Source: Roseateles oligotrophus (GTDB lineage: Bacteria; Pseudomonadota; Gammaproteobacteria; Burkholderiales; Burkholderiaceae_C). From it: 64,000 nt of DNA. This document shows, piece by piece, positions 24,897 to 34,389 of this stretch; the first letter of the stretch is position 1; every line of letters starts with the position of its first letter. The position numbers were made by a program, and so were the translations under genes. Location of the stretch: the NCBI RefSeq assembly GCF_014204525.1, contig NZ_JACHLP010000001.1, positions 372,001-436,000 of the forward strand. The letters are read 5' to 3'. The notes beneath the pieces are model-generated. The model was not told the DNA's origin, did not search any database, and saw nothing but the letters and a program-made list of their open reading frames with translations.

Positions 24897-26573
24897 ATGA
24901 CGACAAGCCAGGACCTTCTTGCCCAATACGGCCCCCGCGAATCCATGGAGTACGACGTGGTCGTCGTCGGCGCCGGCCCCGGCGGTCTGGCCACGGCCAT
25001 ACGCCTCAAGCAGCTCAATCCGGAGCTGTCCGTCGTGGTGCTGGAAAAAGGCTCCGAGCCCGGCGCCCACATCCTCTCCGGCGCGGTGATGGATCCGCGC
25101 GCCCTGAACGAGTTGCTGCCGAACTGGAAGGAGCTGGGTGCACCGCTGAAGCAAGCCGTCAGCGAAGACGAGATCCTGTTCCTGAGCGAGAGCGGCGAAA
25201 CCCGCACGCCGCAATGGCTGATCCCCGAGTGCTTCCACAACCACGGCAATTACGTCATCTCGCTGGGCGCCGTCTGCAAATGGCTGGGTGAACAAGCCGA
25301 AGGGCTGGGCGTGGAGATCTTCCCCGGCTTCACCGCCGCCGAAGTGGTGTACGGCGAGGACGGCAGCGTGCGCGGCGTGGCCACCGGCAATCTGGGCCTG
25401 GGCAAGGACGGCGAGCCGACCGAGAACTTCCAGCTGGGCATGGAGCTGCTGGGCAAGTACACCGTGTTTGCCGAGGGCGCGCGCGGCCATCTGGGCAAGC
25501 AGTTGATCGCCAACTACCAGCTCGCGGCAGGCAAGGATCCGCAGAGTTATGCCATCGGCATCAAGGAGTTGTGGGAGATCCCGGCCGAGCAGGCCCAGCC
25601 CGGCCTGGTCGTGCATACCGCCGGCTGGCCGATGACGGACAACAGTTTTGGCGGCGGCTTCCTCTACCACCTGGAGGGCAATAAGGTCACGCTGGGCTTT
25701 GTGATCGGCCTGGACTACCAGAACCCCTTCATGAGCCCCTTCGAGGAGATGCAGCGCTGGAAGACCCACCCCAGCATCCGCAAGCATATCGAGGGCGGCA
25801 AGCGCCTGGGCTACGGTGCGCGCGCCATCAATAACGGCACGCCCCAGGCCCTGCCCAAGACCGTGTTCCCGGGTGGTGCCCTGATAGGCTGCGACGCCGG
25901 CTACCTGAACGCCGCCCGCATCAAGGGCAGCCATGCCGCCATCAAGAGCGGCATGCTGTGCGCCGAGGCCATCGTGCCGGCCCTGGCCGCGGGCCGCAGC
26001 CACGACGAGCTGAGCGCCTACCCGGCCGCCTTCGAAGCCAGCTGGCTGAACGAGGAGCTGCAGCAGACCCGCAATTTCAAACTCTGGTTCAAGAAGGGCC
26101 AGCTGGTCGGCCAGCTGATGACGGGCGTCGAGCAATGGCTGCTGCCCAAGCTGGGCGTGAAAAACCCGCCCTGGACCCTGCACGCCAAGCACCCCGACCA
26201 TGTCTGCCTGAAGCCGGCCGCCGAATGCCAGCCCATCAATTACCCCAAGCCCGATGGCAAGCTGAGCTTTGACCGCCTCTCCTCGGTATTCGTCTCCAAC
26301 ACCAACCATGAAGAGAACCAGCCGGCCCATCTGACGCTGAAGGACGCCACAGTGCCGGTACGCATCAATCTGGCCCAGTACGCCGGCCCCGAGGCCCGCT
26401 ACTGCCCGGCCGGCGTCTACGAGTTCATGAAGAACGAGGACGGCAGCGACCGCCTGCAGATCAATGCGCAGAACTGCGTGCACTGCAAGACCTGCGACAT
26501 CAAGGACCCGACCCAGAACATCGTCTGGGTCACGCCCGAAGGCGGTGGCGGGCCGAATTACGCGGGTATGTAA
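24897..26573 (+). CDS. Electron transfer flavoprotein-ubiquinone oxidoreductase
   Basis: The 558-residue enzyme passes electrons from electron transfer flavoprotein to ubiquinone, linking acyl-CoA and amino-acid dehydrogenases to respiration at the inner membrane. The FAD-binding motif VVVVGAGPGGLATAIRL is at about residues 20-36. The C-terminal 4Fe-4S cluster is ligated by the Cys in ARYCPAGVY and the Cys-x2-Cys-x2-Cys in NCVHCKTCD. Length and end (VTPEGGGGPNYAGM) are typical of the whole family. The gene stands alone, 89 bases after the AraC gene, with a dyad in its promoter region. It is convergent with the GNAT gene with only 8 bases between. Confidence 0.95.
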   Translation: MTTSQDLLAQYGPRESMEYDVVVVGAGPGGLATAIRLKQLNPELSVVVLEKGSEPGAHILSGAVMDPRALNELLPNWKELGAPLKQAVSEDEILFLSESGETRTPQWLIPECFHNHGNYVISLGAVCKWLGEQAEGLGVEIFPGFTAAEVVYGEDGSVRGVATGNLGLGKDGEPTENFQLGMELLGKYTVFAEGARGHLGKQLIANYQLAAGKDPQSYAIGIKELWEIPAEQAQPGLVVHTAGWPMTDNSFGGGFLYHLEGNKVTLGFVIGLDYQNPFMSPFEEMQRWKTHPSIRKHIEGGKRLGYGARAINNGTPQALPKTVFPGGALIGCDAGYLNAARIKGSHAAIKSGMLCAEAIVPALAAGRSHDELSAYPAAFEASWLNEELQQTRNFKLWFKKGQLVGQLMTGVEQWLLPKLGVKNPPWTLHAKHPDHVCLKPAAECQPINYPKPDGKLSFDRLSSVFVSNTNHEENQPAHLTLKDATVPVRINLAQYAGPEARYCPAGVYEFMKNEDGSDRLQINAQNCVHCKTCDIKDPTQNIVWVTPEGGGGPNYAGM

Positions 26574-26581
26574 GTCAGAAA

Positions 26582-27193
26582 TTAGCGCAACAAGCTGGCC
26601 AGGCGGGCCTTCACCGCCGGCCACTCCGCGTCGATGATGGAGAAATAGACGGTGTCGCGCACCCGCCCGGTCGAGCAGATCACGTGGCGGCGGAAGATGC
26701 CCTCCTGCTGCGCCCCCAAGCGCAGGATGGCGGCCCGGCTCTTGGCGTTCAGCACATCGGTCTTGAGCTCCACCCGCAAAGCGCCTAACGCCTCAAAAGC
26801 ATGGGTCAGCAACAGTGTCTTGGCCTCGGTATTGGCGCCGCTGCGCTGGTGGCTGGGCGCGACCCAGGTCCAGCCGATTTCCAAGCGCCTGTCCTTGGCC
26901 GAGATGCTGCCAAAGCGGGTGCTGCCAATCACCGCACCGCTGGGCGCATCGAGGATGGCAAAAGGCAGGGACTGGCCACGTGACTGCTCGGCCAGGGCCG
27001 TCTCCACATAGGCCTGCATCTCGTCCCGGTTGCGCACCTGGGTGGGCACCCAGGTCCAGAGCTCGGGCGCGGTGCCCACGGCGGCTAGCTCATCCACATG
27101 GGCCAGGCTCAGCGGTTCGAGGCGCACATGGCGGCCGCTCAGGGTCACGGGGGCGAGCTGCAAGGGCTGCAGCAGGTCTTGCACATTGGGCAT
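26582..27193 (-). CDS. GNAT-family N-acetyltransferase (RimJ/RimL-like)
   Basis: The 203-residue protein fits the Acetyltransf_3 subgroup. It has VRLEPLSLAHVDELA near the start, VIGSTRFGSI, the RRLEIGWTWV strand, and the acetyl-CoA loop QRSGANTEAKTLLL. The C-terminal LGAQQEGIFRRH matches the usual RLGAxxEGxxR motif. The acceptor is unknown. An aggag site precedes the ATG at 27193. It is downstream of the PaiB-like gene by 38 bases, so both probably answer to the MocR regulator. PaiA in Bacillus is also an acetyltransferase paired with PaiB, an interesting but distant parallel. Confidence 0.85.
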   Translation of the reverse strand: MPNVQDLLQPLQLAPVTLSGRHVRLEPLSLAHVDELAAVGTAPELWTWVPTQVRNRDEMQAYVETALAEQSRGQSLPFAILDAPSGAVIGSTRFGSISAKDRRLEIGWTWVAPSHQRSGANTEAKTLLLTHAFEALGALRVELKTDVLNAKSRAAILRLGAQQEGIFRRHVICSTGRVRDTVYFSIIDAEWPAVKARLASLLR

Positions 27194-27231
27194 CAATCAT
27201 TGCTCCTGAAAGTGTGTGTGGGGGGAGAGAT

Positions 27232-27858
27232 TCACAGGCCGAGCCGCTGCATCCATTGCGCCACCGCCTGCTCCGATGCCGAGCCCTCGCTCAAGCCGGC
27301 CTGGATGCGCTGGCGTTCCAGCGCCGAGCGGTTCTGGCTCAGCTTGGCCTTGGCCTCCAGCCGCGTCACCCGCAGCCTGAAGCCAACGATCGCCGCCAGC
27401 AGCCTGGACTGAAAGTCTTCGGCCAGGCCGCGCCACTGCGCCGCGTAGCCGGGCTCGTGCTGCTGGATCAGACGCTTGAGCAAGGCGTCCTTGGCCGGGG
27501 CCTCGTCCACCAAGTCCAGCGTGCCGTAGGCATGGACGGCCAGATAGTTCCAGGTCGGCACATTGCGCTCGTGCTCGTAGTGGCGTGGCGAGACGTAGGC
27601 GCTGGGGCCGCTGAACACCGCCAGCACCTCGGTCTGCCTGGCCATCTGCGCGGACAGCCAGGCCCAGTGCGGATTGGCCCGCGCCATATGCCCCTCCAGC
27701 AGCCATTGCCCGCCCTCCTCCAGCAGGGTCAGCGGCAGATGGCTGACAAAGGCCTGGCCCGCCGCGTCGGGGCCGATCACGGCCGCCAGCGGCTGGGTGG
27801 CGAGCAGATGCCGAATCTGCGCATCGTCTTGCAAGCGGAAATGAGCGGGCTGGTACAT
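27232..27858 (-). CDS. PaiB-like FMN-binding protein
   Basis: The 208-residue protein shows PaiB-family marks: MYQPAHFRLQD at the start, then SHLPLTLL, GHMARANPHWAW, AYVSPRHYE and VPTWNYLAVHAYG. The fold is a split-barrel FMN-binding domain. Family members are annotated as negative regulators of sporulation and protease genes in Bacillus; the role in Proteobacteria is unclear and may be flavin-dependent. The gene is divergent from a MocR regulator over 93 bases that contain a palindrome. The ATG at 27858 gives the family-typical start. Confidence 0.88.
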   Translation of the reverse strand: MYQPAHFRLQDDAQIRHLLATQPLAAVIGPDAAGQAFVSHLPLTLLEEGGQWLLEGHMARANPHWAWLSAQMARQTEVLAVFSGPSAYVSPRHYEHERNVPTWNYLAVHAYGTLDLVDEAPAKDALLKRLIQQHEPGYAAQWRGLAEDFQSRLLAAIVGFRLRVTRLEAKAKLSQNRSALERQRIQAGLSEGSASEQAVAQWMQRLGL

Positions 27859-27916
27859 GGCGGGCGCTTCGATGAGTGAGTGTTGAGGCGGGACGGCGCT
27901 CAGCATAGGGCCGGTC

Positions 27917-27937
27917 TTGGTACCATCAAAGTACCAA
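27917..27937. promoter_or_regulatory. Palindromic operator between paiB-like and MocR genes
   Basis: A perfect 7-bp inverted repeat, ttggtac and gtaccaa, separated by catcaaa, lies 15 bases before the MocR start and 59 bases before the PaiB-like start. MocR/PdxR regulators often bind such sites in the shared promoter and repress themselves. The position over the MocR promoter or leader fits that. Confidence 0.6.
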
Positions 27938-27951
27938 TTTCGAGGATTTTC

Positions 27952-29484
27952 ATGGGTCCAATTTCAAGCCGCGCCACGCTGACCCTGGAGCCCGACGGCC
28001 TGCGGCTGGATGGCCGCCAGGGCCTGGCCCGCTCCCTGCATGCCCAGCTCAAGCAGAAAATCCTGCTGGGCCAGCTCGCCGCCGCCCAGCGCCTGCCAGC
28101 CAGCCGGGACTTGGCACAGCGCCTGGGCGTCTCGCGCAACACCGTGTTGCGGGCTTATGAGCAGCTGATGGCCGAAGGCCTGTTGGAGGGGCATCCGGGC
28201 GCCGGCTGCTACGTCGCCCAACTCAGGCGGGAACCCCCGCCCACCGCGGCCCGCACGCCGGCCCAGGCCGCAGGTTTTGAGGAGAGCGGGCAGGCGAGCG
28301 AGCTCTGGGCCCGGCTGCAAAGCCTGCACTTGACCCCGCCCCTGCGCCCCGGTGAACGTGGCCTGCGCTGGGGCCTGCCGGCCCAGGACAAATTCCCTCA
28401 TATCCTGTGGTCGCGCCTGCAGCAGCGGTTTTGGCGACGCCACCCGCAACTGGCCAGCGGCTATGCCGACCCGGCCGGCCTGCCCCGGCTGCGCGCACTG
28501 ATCGCCGCCTATCTCAACAGCTCGCGCGGCCTGGCCTGCACGCCCGAGCAGGTCTTGCTGAGCGCCGGCAGCCAGCAGGCCATCGCCATCGCCGCCCTGG
28601 CCTTGCTGAACCCCGGCGACCGCGTTGCCATGGAGTCCCCCGGCTACCGCGCCGCAGCGGCCGCCCTGGGCCTGGGCGGCGCCCAGGTGCTGCCCCTGCC
28701 GCTGGACAGCGAGGGCCTGCGCATCGGTGCCCTGGAGGCGCTGGGGGATTGCCGCATGGCCTACATCACACCCTCCCACCAATTCCCCAGCGGCGTGGTG
28801 ATGAGCGCCCAGCGGCGCCTGGACCTGCTAGCCTGGGCCCAGCGCCATCAGGCCTATCTGCTGGAGGACGACTACGACGGTGAATACCGTTATGCCGGTG
28901 TACCTCTGGCGCCACTGGCCAGCTTGAGCGGCGCGCAGCAAAGAGTGCTGTATATCGGCACCTTTTCCAAGCTGCTGTTCCCGGGACTGCGCCTGGGCTA
29001 TATGGTCGCGCCCAAGGCCTGGGTGCCCACACTGGCCAAGCTGCGCGCGGTGCTGGACCGGCAGTCCAGCATCGTCGACCAGCATGTGCTGGCCGACTTC
29101 ATCGAGGAAGGCCATTTCCTGCGCCATGTACGGCGCATGCGGCGCACGGCCAGCGCGCGCAGAGACACATTCATCCGGGCCTGGGAACGCGAGTTGGACG
29201 GCATCCTGCCCCTGCCCTCGCCCTTGATCGAAGCAGGCTTGCAGCTGCTGCTACGCCTGCCGAATCCGCATTGGGAGCAATGCTTGCTGAAGGCCGCTCA
29301 GGCCAAGGGCCTGGAAATCGGCGGCCTGCGCCAAGTGGGCGGCCTGGCCTCGCACAGCCAGGAGGCCGGCCTGGTGCTCGGCTTTGCCGCCACGCCCGAG
29401 GCGCAGCTTGAGGCGGTGGTGGCCGACTTGGCGCAATGCTGGCGGCCGGTGCTGGCTGGGCTGAGGCGCAAAGACGAGCAGTAA
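27952..29484 (+). CDS. MocR-family regulator (GntR HTH fused to aminotransferase domain)
   Basis: The 510-residue protein has a GntR winged helix at about residues 20-85 (LHAQLKQKILLGQL, RLPASRDLAQRLGVSRNTVLRAYEQL). A linker leads to a fold-type I aminotransferase domain. The PLP-binding lysine is in YIGTFSKLLFPGLRLGY and the Asp/Tyr pair in LLEDDYDGEYRY. PdxR-type members sense pyridoxal phosphate; others sense amino-acid derivatives. The divergent PaiB-like and GNAT genes are its likely targets. No pdxST genes lie nearby, so the PdxR name is not applied. Confidence 0.9.
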   Translation: MGPISSRATLTLEPDGLRLDGRQGLARSLHAQLKQKILLGQLAAAQRLPASRDLAQRLGVSRNTVLRAYEQLMAEGLLEGHPGAGCYVAQLRREPPPTAARTPAQAAGFEESGQASELWARLQSLHLTPPLRPGERGLRWGLPAQDKFPHILWSRLQQRFWRRHPQLASGYADPAGLPRLRALIAAYLNSSRGLACTPEQVLLSAGSQQAIAIAALALLNPGDRVAMESPGYRAAAAALGLGGAQVLPLPLDSEGLRIGALEALGDCRMAYITPSHQFPSGVVMSAQRRLDLLAWAQRHQAYLLEDDYDGEYRYAGVPLAPLASLSGAQQRVLYIGTFSKLLFPGLRLGYMVAPKAWVPTLAKLRAVLDRQSSIVDQHVLADFIEEGHFLRHVRRMRRTASARRDTFIRAWERELDGILPLPSPLIEAGLQLLLRLPNPHWEQCLLKAAQAKGLEIGGLRQVGGLASHSQEAGLVLGFAATPEAQLEAVVADLAQCWRPVLAGLRRKDEQ

Positions 29485-29598
29485 GCCCGCGCCAGCCACA
29501 AGCCACTTCCGGGCCTTGTGCGCGGGCCCAGCCATGCCGCTTGTATCGCGGCCTGGCCCTCGCCAGCCACAAGCCCCTTCCGGGCCTTGTGCGCGGGC
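29485..29598. repeat. Duplicated 38-bp hairpin unit between convergent genes
   Basis: Two copies of a 38-base unit (29490-29527 and 29561-29598) differ at one base and are 71 bases apart. Each can fold with the inner stem cacaag/cttgtg; the first is extended by gcccgcg/cgcgggc. The unit starts right after the MocR stop codon and ends right at the chemoreceptor stop codon, so it fills the whole gap. It may act as a bidirectional terminator or be a REP-like repeat. Confidence 0.75.
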
Positions 29599-31152
29599 TC
29601 AGAGTTTGAAGATGGCGACGGCGGAGACTAGTTGCGCGGCTTGCTGTTTGAGGCTCTCCGCCGCGGCCGCGCTTTCTTCAACCAGGGCCGCGTTCTGCTG
29701 GGTGTTGCGGTCCATCTGGGTGACGGCCTCGCCGACTTGCGAGACCCCGGTGTTCTGCTCGATGCTGGCCGCGCTGATCTCGCCCATGATGTCGGTCACG
29801 CGCCGGATCGCGCCAACCACCTCGCTCATGGTGTTGCCGGCCTGGTCGACCAAGGCCGTGCCTTGCTCCACCCGGTCCACGCTGGTGGAGATCAGGCTCT
29901 TGATCTCCTTGGCTGCATCGGCACTGCGCCCCGCCAGATTGCGCACCTCATTGGCCACCACGGCAAAGCCACGGCCTTGCTCACCGGCTCTTGCCGCTTC
30001 CACGGCCGCATTCAGGGCCAGGATATTGGTCTGGAAGGCGATGCCATCGATCACGCCGATGATGTCGTGGATCTTCTTGCTGGCATCGTTGATGCCCTTC
30101 ATGGTCTCGACCACGCGATTGACCACCTCGCCGCCCTTGACGGCCACCTGCGAGGCATTCATCGCCAATTGATTGGCCTGCTGGGCGTTGTCGGAGTTCT
30201 GCCTGACGGTGGAGCCCAGCTCCTCCATGGCGGCCGCCGTCTGCTCCAGGGCGCTGCCCTGCTCCTCGGTGCGCCGACTCAGGTCGTGGTTGCCGGTGGC
30301 GATCTCGACACTGGCCGTGGCCACGCCTTCGGCGCCCCGGCGCACATCGGAAACGATGCGGGTCAAGTTCTCGGACATGGCGGCCAGGGCCCGCATCAGC
30401 TGGCCGGATTCATCCTTGCGCTCGACCCGCTCGACCCGCTGGCTCAGATCGCCATCGGCCACGAACTGGGCGATCTCGGCTGCACGCATCATCGCGCCGC
30501 CCAGCATGCGGGCCAGCCAGACACCCACCACCGCCGCCAGGACGATGGCGAGCGCGATGGTGAAGACGATTTTGAGGCGGGCCATCTCGAAATCCTCCGC
30601 CGACTGCCGCCCCAGGCCGAGCATGTACTCGGTACAAGCCTCGTCCAGGGCCGACAAGGCATCGTCCACCTTGTTTTCGAATTCGCGCACCTCGCCACGC
30701 TTGAGCTTGGCCTCGTCGATCTTGCCGGCCTTGGCCAGAGCCGCCACCTCGGCCTGGCCTTGGCGCAATTTGGGCAGGTTGCTCTCCACAATCGCCATGG
30801 CTGCCGCGACCTTGGGCTCGCTGCGATCAACATCCTTGAGCGTCAGGGCATAGAAGTTGTCCACGCCCTTCATGCGCTCCTCCATGTCCTTCACATGCTT
30901 GTCCACCCCTTCGGCCGCCGTGTTGTAAATGATCAGATTGCGCATGGCGCGCCCGGCCTTGATCAGTTCGGAATTGGCTTCCTTGATATTGGACAGGGCG
31001 GGCACCGCATGGCCGTTGATGCGCTCCAGGGTCTGGTTCACCTTGTGCAGATTGAACAGCCCGACCACCCCCACAAGGCAGGCCAGCGCCGCCATCAAAA
31101 GAAAGCTCGCGAGCAGCTTGCTAGAGGTCTTGAGGTTGTAGAGAAAGTCCAC
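29599..31152 (-). CDS. Methyl-accepting chemotaxis protein
   Basis: The 517-residue receptor has a short cytoplasmic tip and first helix ([21 protein letters not shown], split here at residues about 12-32). A four-helix-bundle periplasmic domain of about 150 residues follows, then a second helix near 190-212 ([20 protein letters not shown]), HAMP, and a signalling domain. The highly conserved tip reads [20 protein letters not shown] and [16 protein letters not shown]. The GTG start at 31152 is chosen because an AGGAG site lies 7 bases upstream and it gives the family opening [14 protein letters not shown]; the ATG upstream has no such site. No C-terminal CheR-binding pentapeptide is seen. The ligand is unknown. 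Confidence 0.92.
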   Translation of the reverse strand: MDFLYNLKTSSKLLASFLLMAALACLVGVVGLFNLHKVNQTLERINGHAVPALSNIKEANSELIKAGRAMRNLIIYNTAAEGVDKHVKDMEERMKGVDNFYALTLKDVDRSEPKVAAAMAIVESNLPKLRQGQAEVAALAKAGKIDEAKLKRGEVREFENKVDDALSALDEACTEYMLGLGRQSAEDFEMARLKIVFTIALAIVLAAVVGVWLARMLGGAMMRAAEIAQFVADGDLSQRVERVERKDESGQLMRALAAMSENLTRIVSDVRRGAEGVATASVEIATGNHDLSRRTEEQGSALEQTAAAMEELGSTVRQNSDNAQQANQLAMNASQVAVKGGEVVNRVVETMKGINDASKKIHDIIGVIDGIAFQTNILALNAAVEAARAGEQGRGFAVVANEVRNLAGRSADAAKEIKSLISTSVDRVEQGTALVDQAGNTMSEVVGAIRRVTDIMGEISAASIEQNTGVSQVGEAVTQMDRNTQQNAALVEESAAAAESLKQQAAQLVSAVAIFKL

Positions 31153-31403
31153 GATCGCGCTCCTGGCTATGCACTGAATGGGGCCGCAAGGAGCACGCAC
31201 AAGGCCAGGTTTCGGGGAGCCTGCCGTACTGCTCCGCAGCTTCGGTCAGCAGTATCCACGGGCGTCATCCGCCCAAATCGGCAAACAGACCTGCTTCAGA
31301 GTTGTTTGTTCCACGCTCAAACGCGGATACCGCAACTAGGTCAAGTGCAATCACCCATTGCATGGGCGTAAAAATGCCTGGCACACCCAGGTCAGCCGCA
31401 CAA
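31153..31403. other. Intergenic region between chemoreceptor and tRNA-Ser
   Basis: This stretch has no gene that I can support. It should hold the promoter of the chemoreceptor gene. A minus-strand open frame (31265-31537) runs through the terminator and tRNA and is not a gene. Confidence 0.5.
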
Positions 31404-31450
31404 AGCAAAAACCCCTGATGCACAAGATTGCTCTTGCAGATCAGGGGTTT
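31404..31450 (-). terminator. Terminator of tRNA-Ser
   Basis: The stem aaacccctga / tcaggggttt encloses a loop that can form a small inner hairpin, and a T-run follows on the minus strand. It begins 9 bases past the tRNA 3' end. Confidence 0.85.
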
Positions 31451-31458
31451 GCCATTGT

Positions 31459-31551
31459 TGGCGGAGTCGGAGAGATTCGAACTCTCGATGCAGGTTTTGC
31501 CCACATACTCCCTTAGCAGGGGAGCACCTTCGGCCACTCGGTCACGACTCC
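31459..31551 (-). tRNA. tRNA-Ser (anticodon GCU)
   Basis: The minus strand gives a 93-base class II tRNA. The acceptor pairs GGAGTCG with CGACTCC, followed by G and an encoded CCA. The anticodon loop reads CTGCTAA, so the anticodon is GCU for AGC/AGU serine codons. A long variable arm and a GTTCGAATC T-loop are present. It lies downstream of lysC on the same strand with its own promoter and terminator. Confidence 0.95.
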
Positions 31552-31564
31552 AGCGCAGCCTTGC

Positions 31565-31572
31565 ATTCTATA
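31565..31572 (-). promoter_or_regulatory. -10 element of the tRNA-Ser promoter
   Basis: The minus strand reads TATAGAAT 13 bases upstream of the tRNA 5' end. A poor -35 candidate (TTCCCT) lies 18 bases further up. The position fits a dedicated tRNA promoter. Confidence 0.5.
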
Positions 31573-31616
31573 CAGGTTTTTCCGGGCTCAAGGGAAGTTT
31601 CGGAAAATTTCTGCAA

Positions 31617-32885
31617 TTACTCAGGATTTTTTTCCAGCTCGAAGGCTTTGTGCAGGGCGCGCACGGCCAATTCCATGTACTTCTCGTCGATCACGACGCT
31701 GGTCTTGATTTCGCTGGTCGAGATCATCTGGATATTGATGCCCTCTTCGCTGAGCGCGCGGAACATCTTGGACGCCACGCCCACATGCGAGCGCATGCCG
31801 ATACCGACGATGCTGACCTTGCAGATCTTCGGATCGCCTTGCACCTTGGCCGCCTGGGTGGCCGGGCCCACAGTGCTTTCCAGCAGCGCCATGGTGCGGG
31901 CGTAATCATTGCGATGCACGGTGAAGCTGAAGTCGGTCTTGCCGTCTTGCGAGACGTTCTGGATGATGACGTCGATGTCGATATTAGCCTCGGCCACCGG
32001 ACCCAGGATCTGGAAGGCAATGCCGGGCTTGTCGGGCACGCCCAGCAGGGTCACCTTGGCCTCGTCGCGATTGAAGGCAATGCCGGAAACGACGGCTTGT
32101 TCCATTTTTTCGTCCTCTTCAAAACTGATCAGGGTGCCAGACTTGGCTTCCTCGTTGATATCGATGTCCCAGGGCGTGAAGCTGGACAAAACACGCAGGG
32201 GCACGCGGTACTTACCGGCAAACTCGACGGAGCGGATCTGCAGAATCTTGGAGCCCAGCGAGGCCATCTCCAGCATCTCTTCGAAGCTGATGGTGTGCAG
32301 GCGGCGCGCCTCGGGCACGATGCGCGGGTCGGTGGTGTAGACGCCGTCCACATCGGTGTAGATCAGGCACTCGTCGGCCTTCATGGCGGCGGCAATCGCC
32401 ACCGCCGAGGTGTCCGAGCCGCCACGGCCCAGGGTGGTGATGTTCATCTCATCATCCACACCTTGGAAGCCTGCAATCACCACCACCTTGCCCGCGGCCA
32501 GATCGGCGCGCACGCGGCTGTCCTCGATGCTTTCGATACGGGCCTTGGTGTAGCTGGAGTCGGTGTTGAGCGGCACCTGCCAGCCGGTATAACTGACCGC
32601 CTCGACGCCTTCGGCCTGCAGAGCGATGGCCAAGAGGCCCACCGAGACCTGCTCGCCGGTGGAGGCAATCATGTCCAATTCGCGGTTCAGCTCCGGGCTG
32701 CTGCCGGCCGGCGCCAGCTCTTTGGCCAGGCCCAGCAGGCGATTGGTTTCGCCGCTCATGGCGGAGGGCACGACCACCATTTGATGGCCAGCGCGCGCCC
32801 ATTTGGCAACGCGCTTGGCGACGTTGCGGATGCGGTCGGTCGAGCCCATCGACGTGCCGCCGTACTTGTGAACTATCAAGGCCAT
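31617..32885 (-). CDS. lysC: Aspartate kinase
   Basis: The 422-residue enzyme phosphorylates aspartate, the first step towards lysine, threonine, methionine and diaminopimelate. The N-terminal kinase motif is MALIVHKYGGTSMGS. GRGGSDTSAVAIAAA and YTDVDGVYTTDPR follow. Two C-terminal ACT domains (from about residue 265) bind feedback inhibitors: VTLLGVPDKPGIAFQIL and VSIVGIGMRSHVGVASKMF. Length fits the single-function lysine-sensitive type. The gene lies 130 bases after tilS and just before tRNA-Ser, an order common in Burkholderiales. The ATG at 32885 has only a weak ribosome site, but the start matches the family exactly. Confidence 0.95.
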   Translation of the reverse strand: MALIVHKYGGTSMGSTDRIRNVAKRVAKWARAGHQMVVVPSAMSGETNRLLGLAKELAPAGSSPELNRELDMIASTGEQVSVGLLAIALQAEGVEAVSYTGWQVPLNTDSSYTKARIESIEDSRVRADLAAGKVVVIAGFQGVDDEMNITTLGRGGSDTSAVAIAAAMKADECLIYTDVDGVYTTDPRIVPEARRLHTISFEEMLEMASLGSKILQIRSVEFAGKYRVPLRVLSSFTPWDIDINEEAKSGTLISFEEDEKMEQAVVSGIAFNRDEAKVTLLGVPDKPGIAFQILGPVAEANIDIDVIIQNVSQDGKTDFSFTVHRNDYARTMALLESTVGPATQAAKVQGDPKICKVSIVGIGMRSHVGVASKMFRALSEEGINIQMISTSEIKTSVVIDEKYMELAVRALHKAFELEKNPE

Positions 32886-33015
32886 AGAAGTCTCGCTTGA
32901 AGCGAAGAGATGTTGACGCGGGAGGATTGAATCGCTGGGGGCCCTGAGGATAGGCAAGGCACCTTTGACCCATGAGGCCAGGAGGCGGTGTGCGCCGTGG
33001 TCGCAACCTTCGATT

Positions 33016-34389
33016 CTAGCTGCTGCCTTGTGCCAGGCCAGGGGCGTGCGGCAGCCATTTGAGGCTGAGCTGCGCCTCGCCAGGCGCCGCCAACTGGCGC
33101 GCATCCAGACCCAGGCCGGGCACGAAAAGCAGGGCCGAATCGATCCAGAGCAAGGGACCCTGGCGATCGGCAGCCGGCATGCCAGCCTCCTGGAACGCCT
33201 TCTTCAGGCTGCGCGGCACACTGTGCGGCGCACGTTGAAACTGTTCCCCACCGCTACGGGCAGCCAGGATCACGCGATGCAAGCGCGCGGGCGCCACGCC
33301 GCCGGATTCGACCGCTTCGACCCGCCAGCAGCCGCCCCAGTCTTCGCAGTCCACGATACCCACCTTGCCCAGATCCAAACAACGGGGCGCGGGGGCGGTC
33401 GGCAAGGTCTTCTGTCCCGAGCAGCGCTGCAAGCGGCCGCGATAAAAACGCAACTGCCCGCCGCCCGGACAAGGCCAGAGGCCGGCCGTGCCCGGCACAC
33501 ACTCCCTCAACAGGCGCCGCACCAGGCTGGCGGAGGCGGCCTGCCCCAGGGCCAGGCTCAACCAGGCCCGCAAGGCATTGCTGGCTCTGGCAGGCGAGAG
33601 CGCGAGCACGGCCGCCATCTCCAGGCCCGCCTCGGACACCCGGCCTTGCAGATCCTGCTCAGCCACCTCGGCCTGCAGATCCAGAGCCTGCTGGGCCCAG
33701 TCCGCCGCCTGGGCCAGGCTGGCCTCGGCCTGCGGGAAGGCCTCGCCCAAGGCCGGCCAGACCTGCAGGCGCAGGCGGTTGCGCGCATAGCGCGGGTCGC
33801 TATTGCTATCGTCCTCGACAAAGCTCAGGCCATGGGCCTGGACATAGGCCTCCACCTGCTCACGCGGCCGCGCCAGCCAGGGTCGGGCCCAGCAAATGCC
33901 ATCGCGCCATTGCAAGGCCGGCATGGCAGCCAGGCCGGCCGTGCCGGCGCCGCGCAGCGCTTGCAGCACAAAGGTCTCGGCCTGATCGCGCCGGTGGTGG
34001 GCCAGCAGCAGCAGGTCGGCGCCGGCCTCAACAGCCATGCTGCGCAGAGCCGCATAGCGCTGCTCGCGCGCCCAGGCCTCGATGCTCTGAGTGGCGGCAG
34101 GCCTCTCGCTCAATCGATGGCAGCGCAGCCGCAGCGGCAGGCCTTGGGCCACCCAGGCCTCGCATTGCGCCTGGCAGCGCAACAGCCAGTCATCGGCCAA
34201 AGAGCTGAGCCCATGGTGAATGTGCAGGGCCAGCACCTGCAGCTGGGCACCGCCGGCATTGAGCGTTTGGGCCGCATGCGCAGTGGCATGCAGCAGGGCG
34301 GTGGAATCGCGGCCGCCGCTGTAGGCGACGGCGATGACGCGTGGGTAATGCCCCAGCTCAGCGGGCCTTGGTGTCGCCGAAGCGGCCAT
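33016..34389 (-). CDS. tilS: tRNA(Ile)-lysidine synthase
   Basis: The 457-residue enzyme attaches lysine to C34 of tRNA-Ile(CAU) so that it reads AUA. The PP-loop ATPase motif is [18 protein letters not shown] near residues 18-35. [13 protein letters not shown] and [23 protein letters not shown] are also typical. The C-terminal part (TilS substrate-binding and C domains) is less conserved but present. The gene overlaps the end of accA by 32 bp, so they are one transcript. A start at the inner GTG before IAVAYSGG would leave too short an N-terminus. Confidence 0.93.
   Translation of the reverse strand: MAASATPRPAELGHYPRVIAVAYSGGRDSTALLHATAHAAQTLNAGGAQLQVLALHIHHGLSSLADDWLLRCQAQCEAWVAQGLPLRLRCHRLSERPAATQSIEAWAREQRYAALRSMAVEAGADLLLLAHHRRDQAETFVLQALRGAGTAGLAAMPALQWRDGICWARPWLARPREQVEAYVQAHGLSFVEDDSNSDPRYARNRLRLQVWPALGEAFPQAEASLAQAADWAQQALDLQAEVAEQDLQGRVSEAGLEMAAVLALSPARASNALRAWLSLALGQAASASLVRRLLRECVPGTAGLWPCPGGGQLRFYRGRLQRCSGQKTLPTAPAPRCLDLGKVGIVDCEDWGGCWRVEAVESGGVAPARLHRVILAARSGGEQFQRAPHSVPRSLKKAFQEAGMPAADRQGPLLWIDSALLFVPGLGLDARQLAAPGEAQLSLKWLPHAPGLAQGSS

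Noticed and set aside
29632-31371. A 579-residue open frame on the + strand
   Set aside because: Antisense to the chemoreceptor gene and rich in His and Gly; no family features.
31265-31537. A 90-residue open frame on the - strand
   Set aside because: It runs through tRNA-Ser and its terminator, so translation is not plausible.
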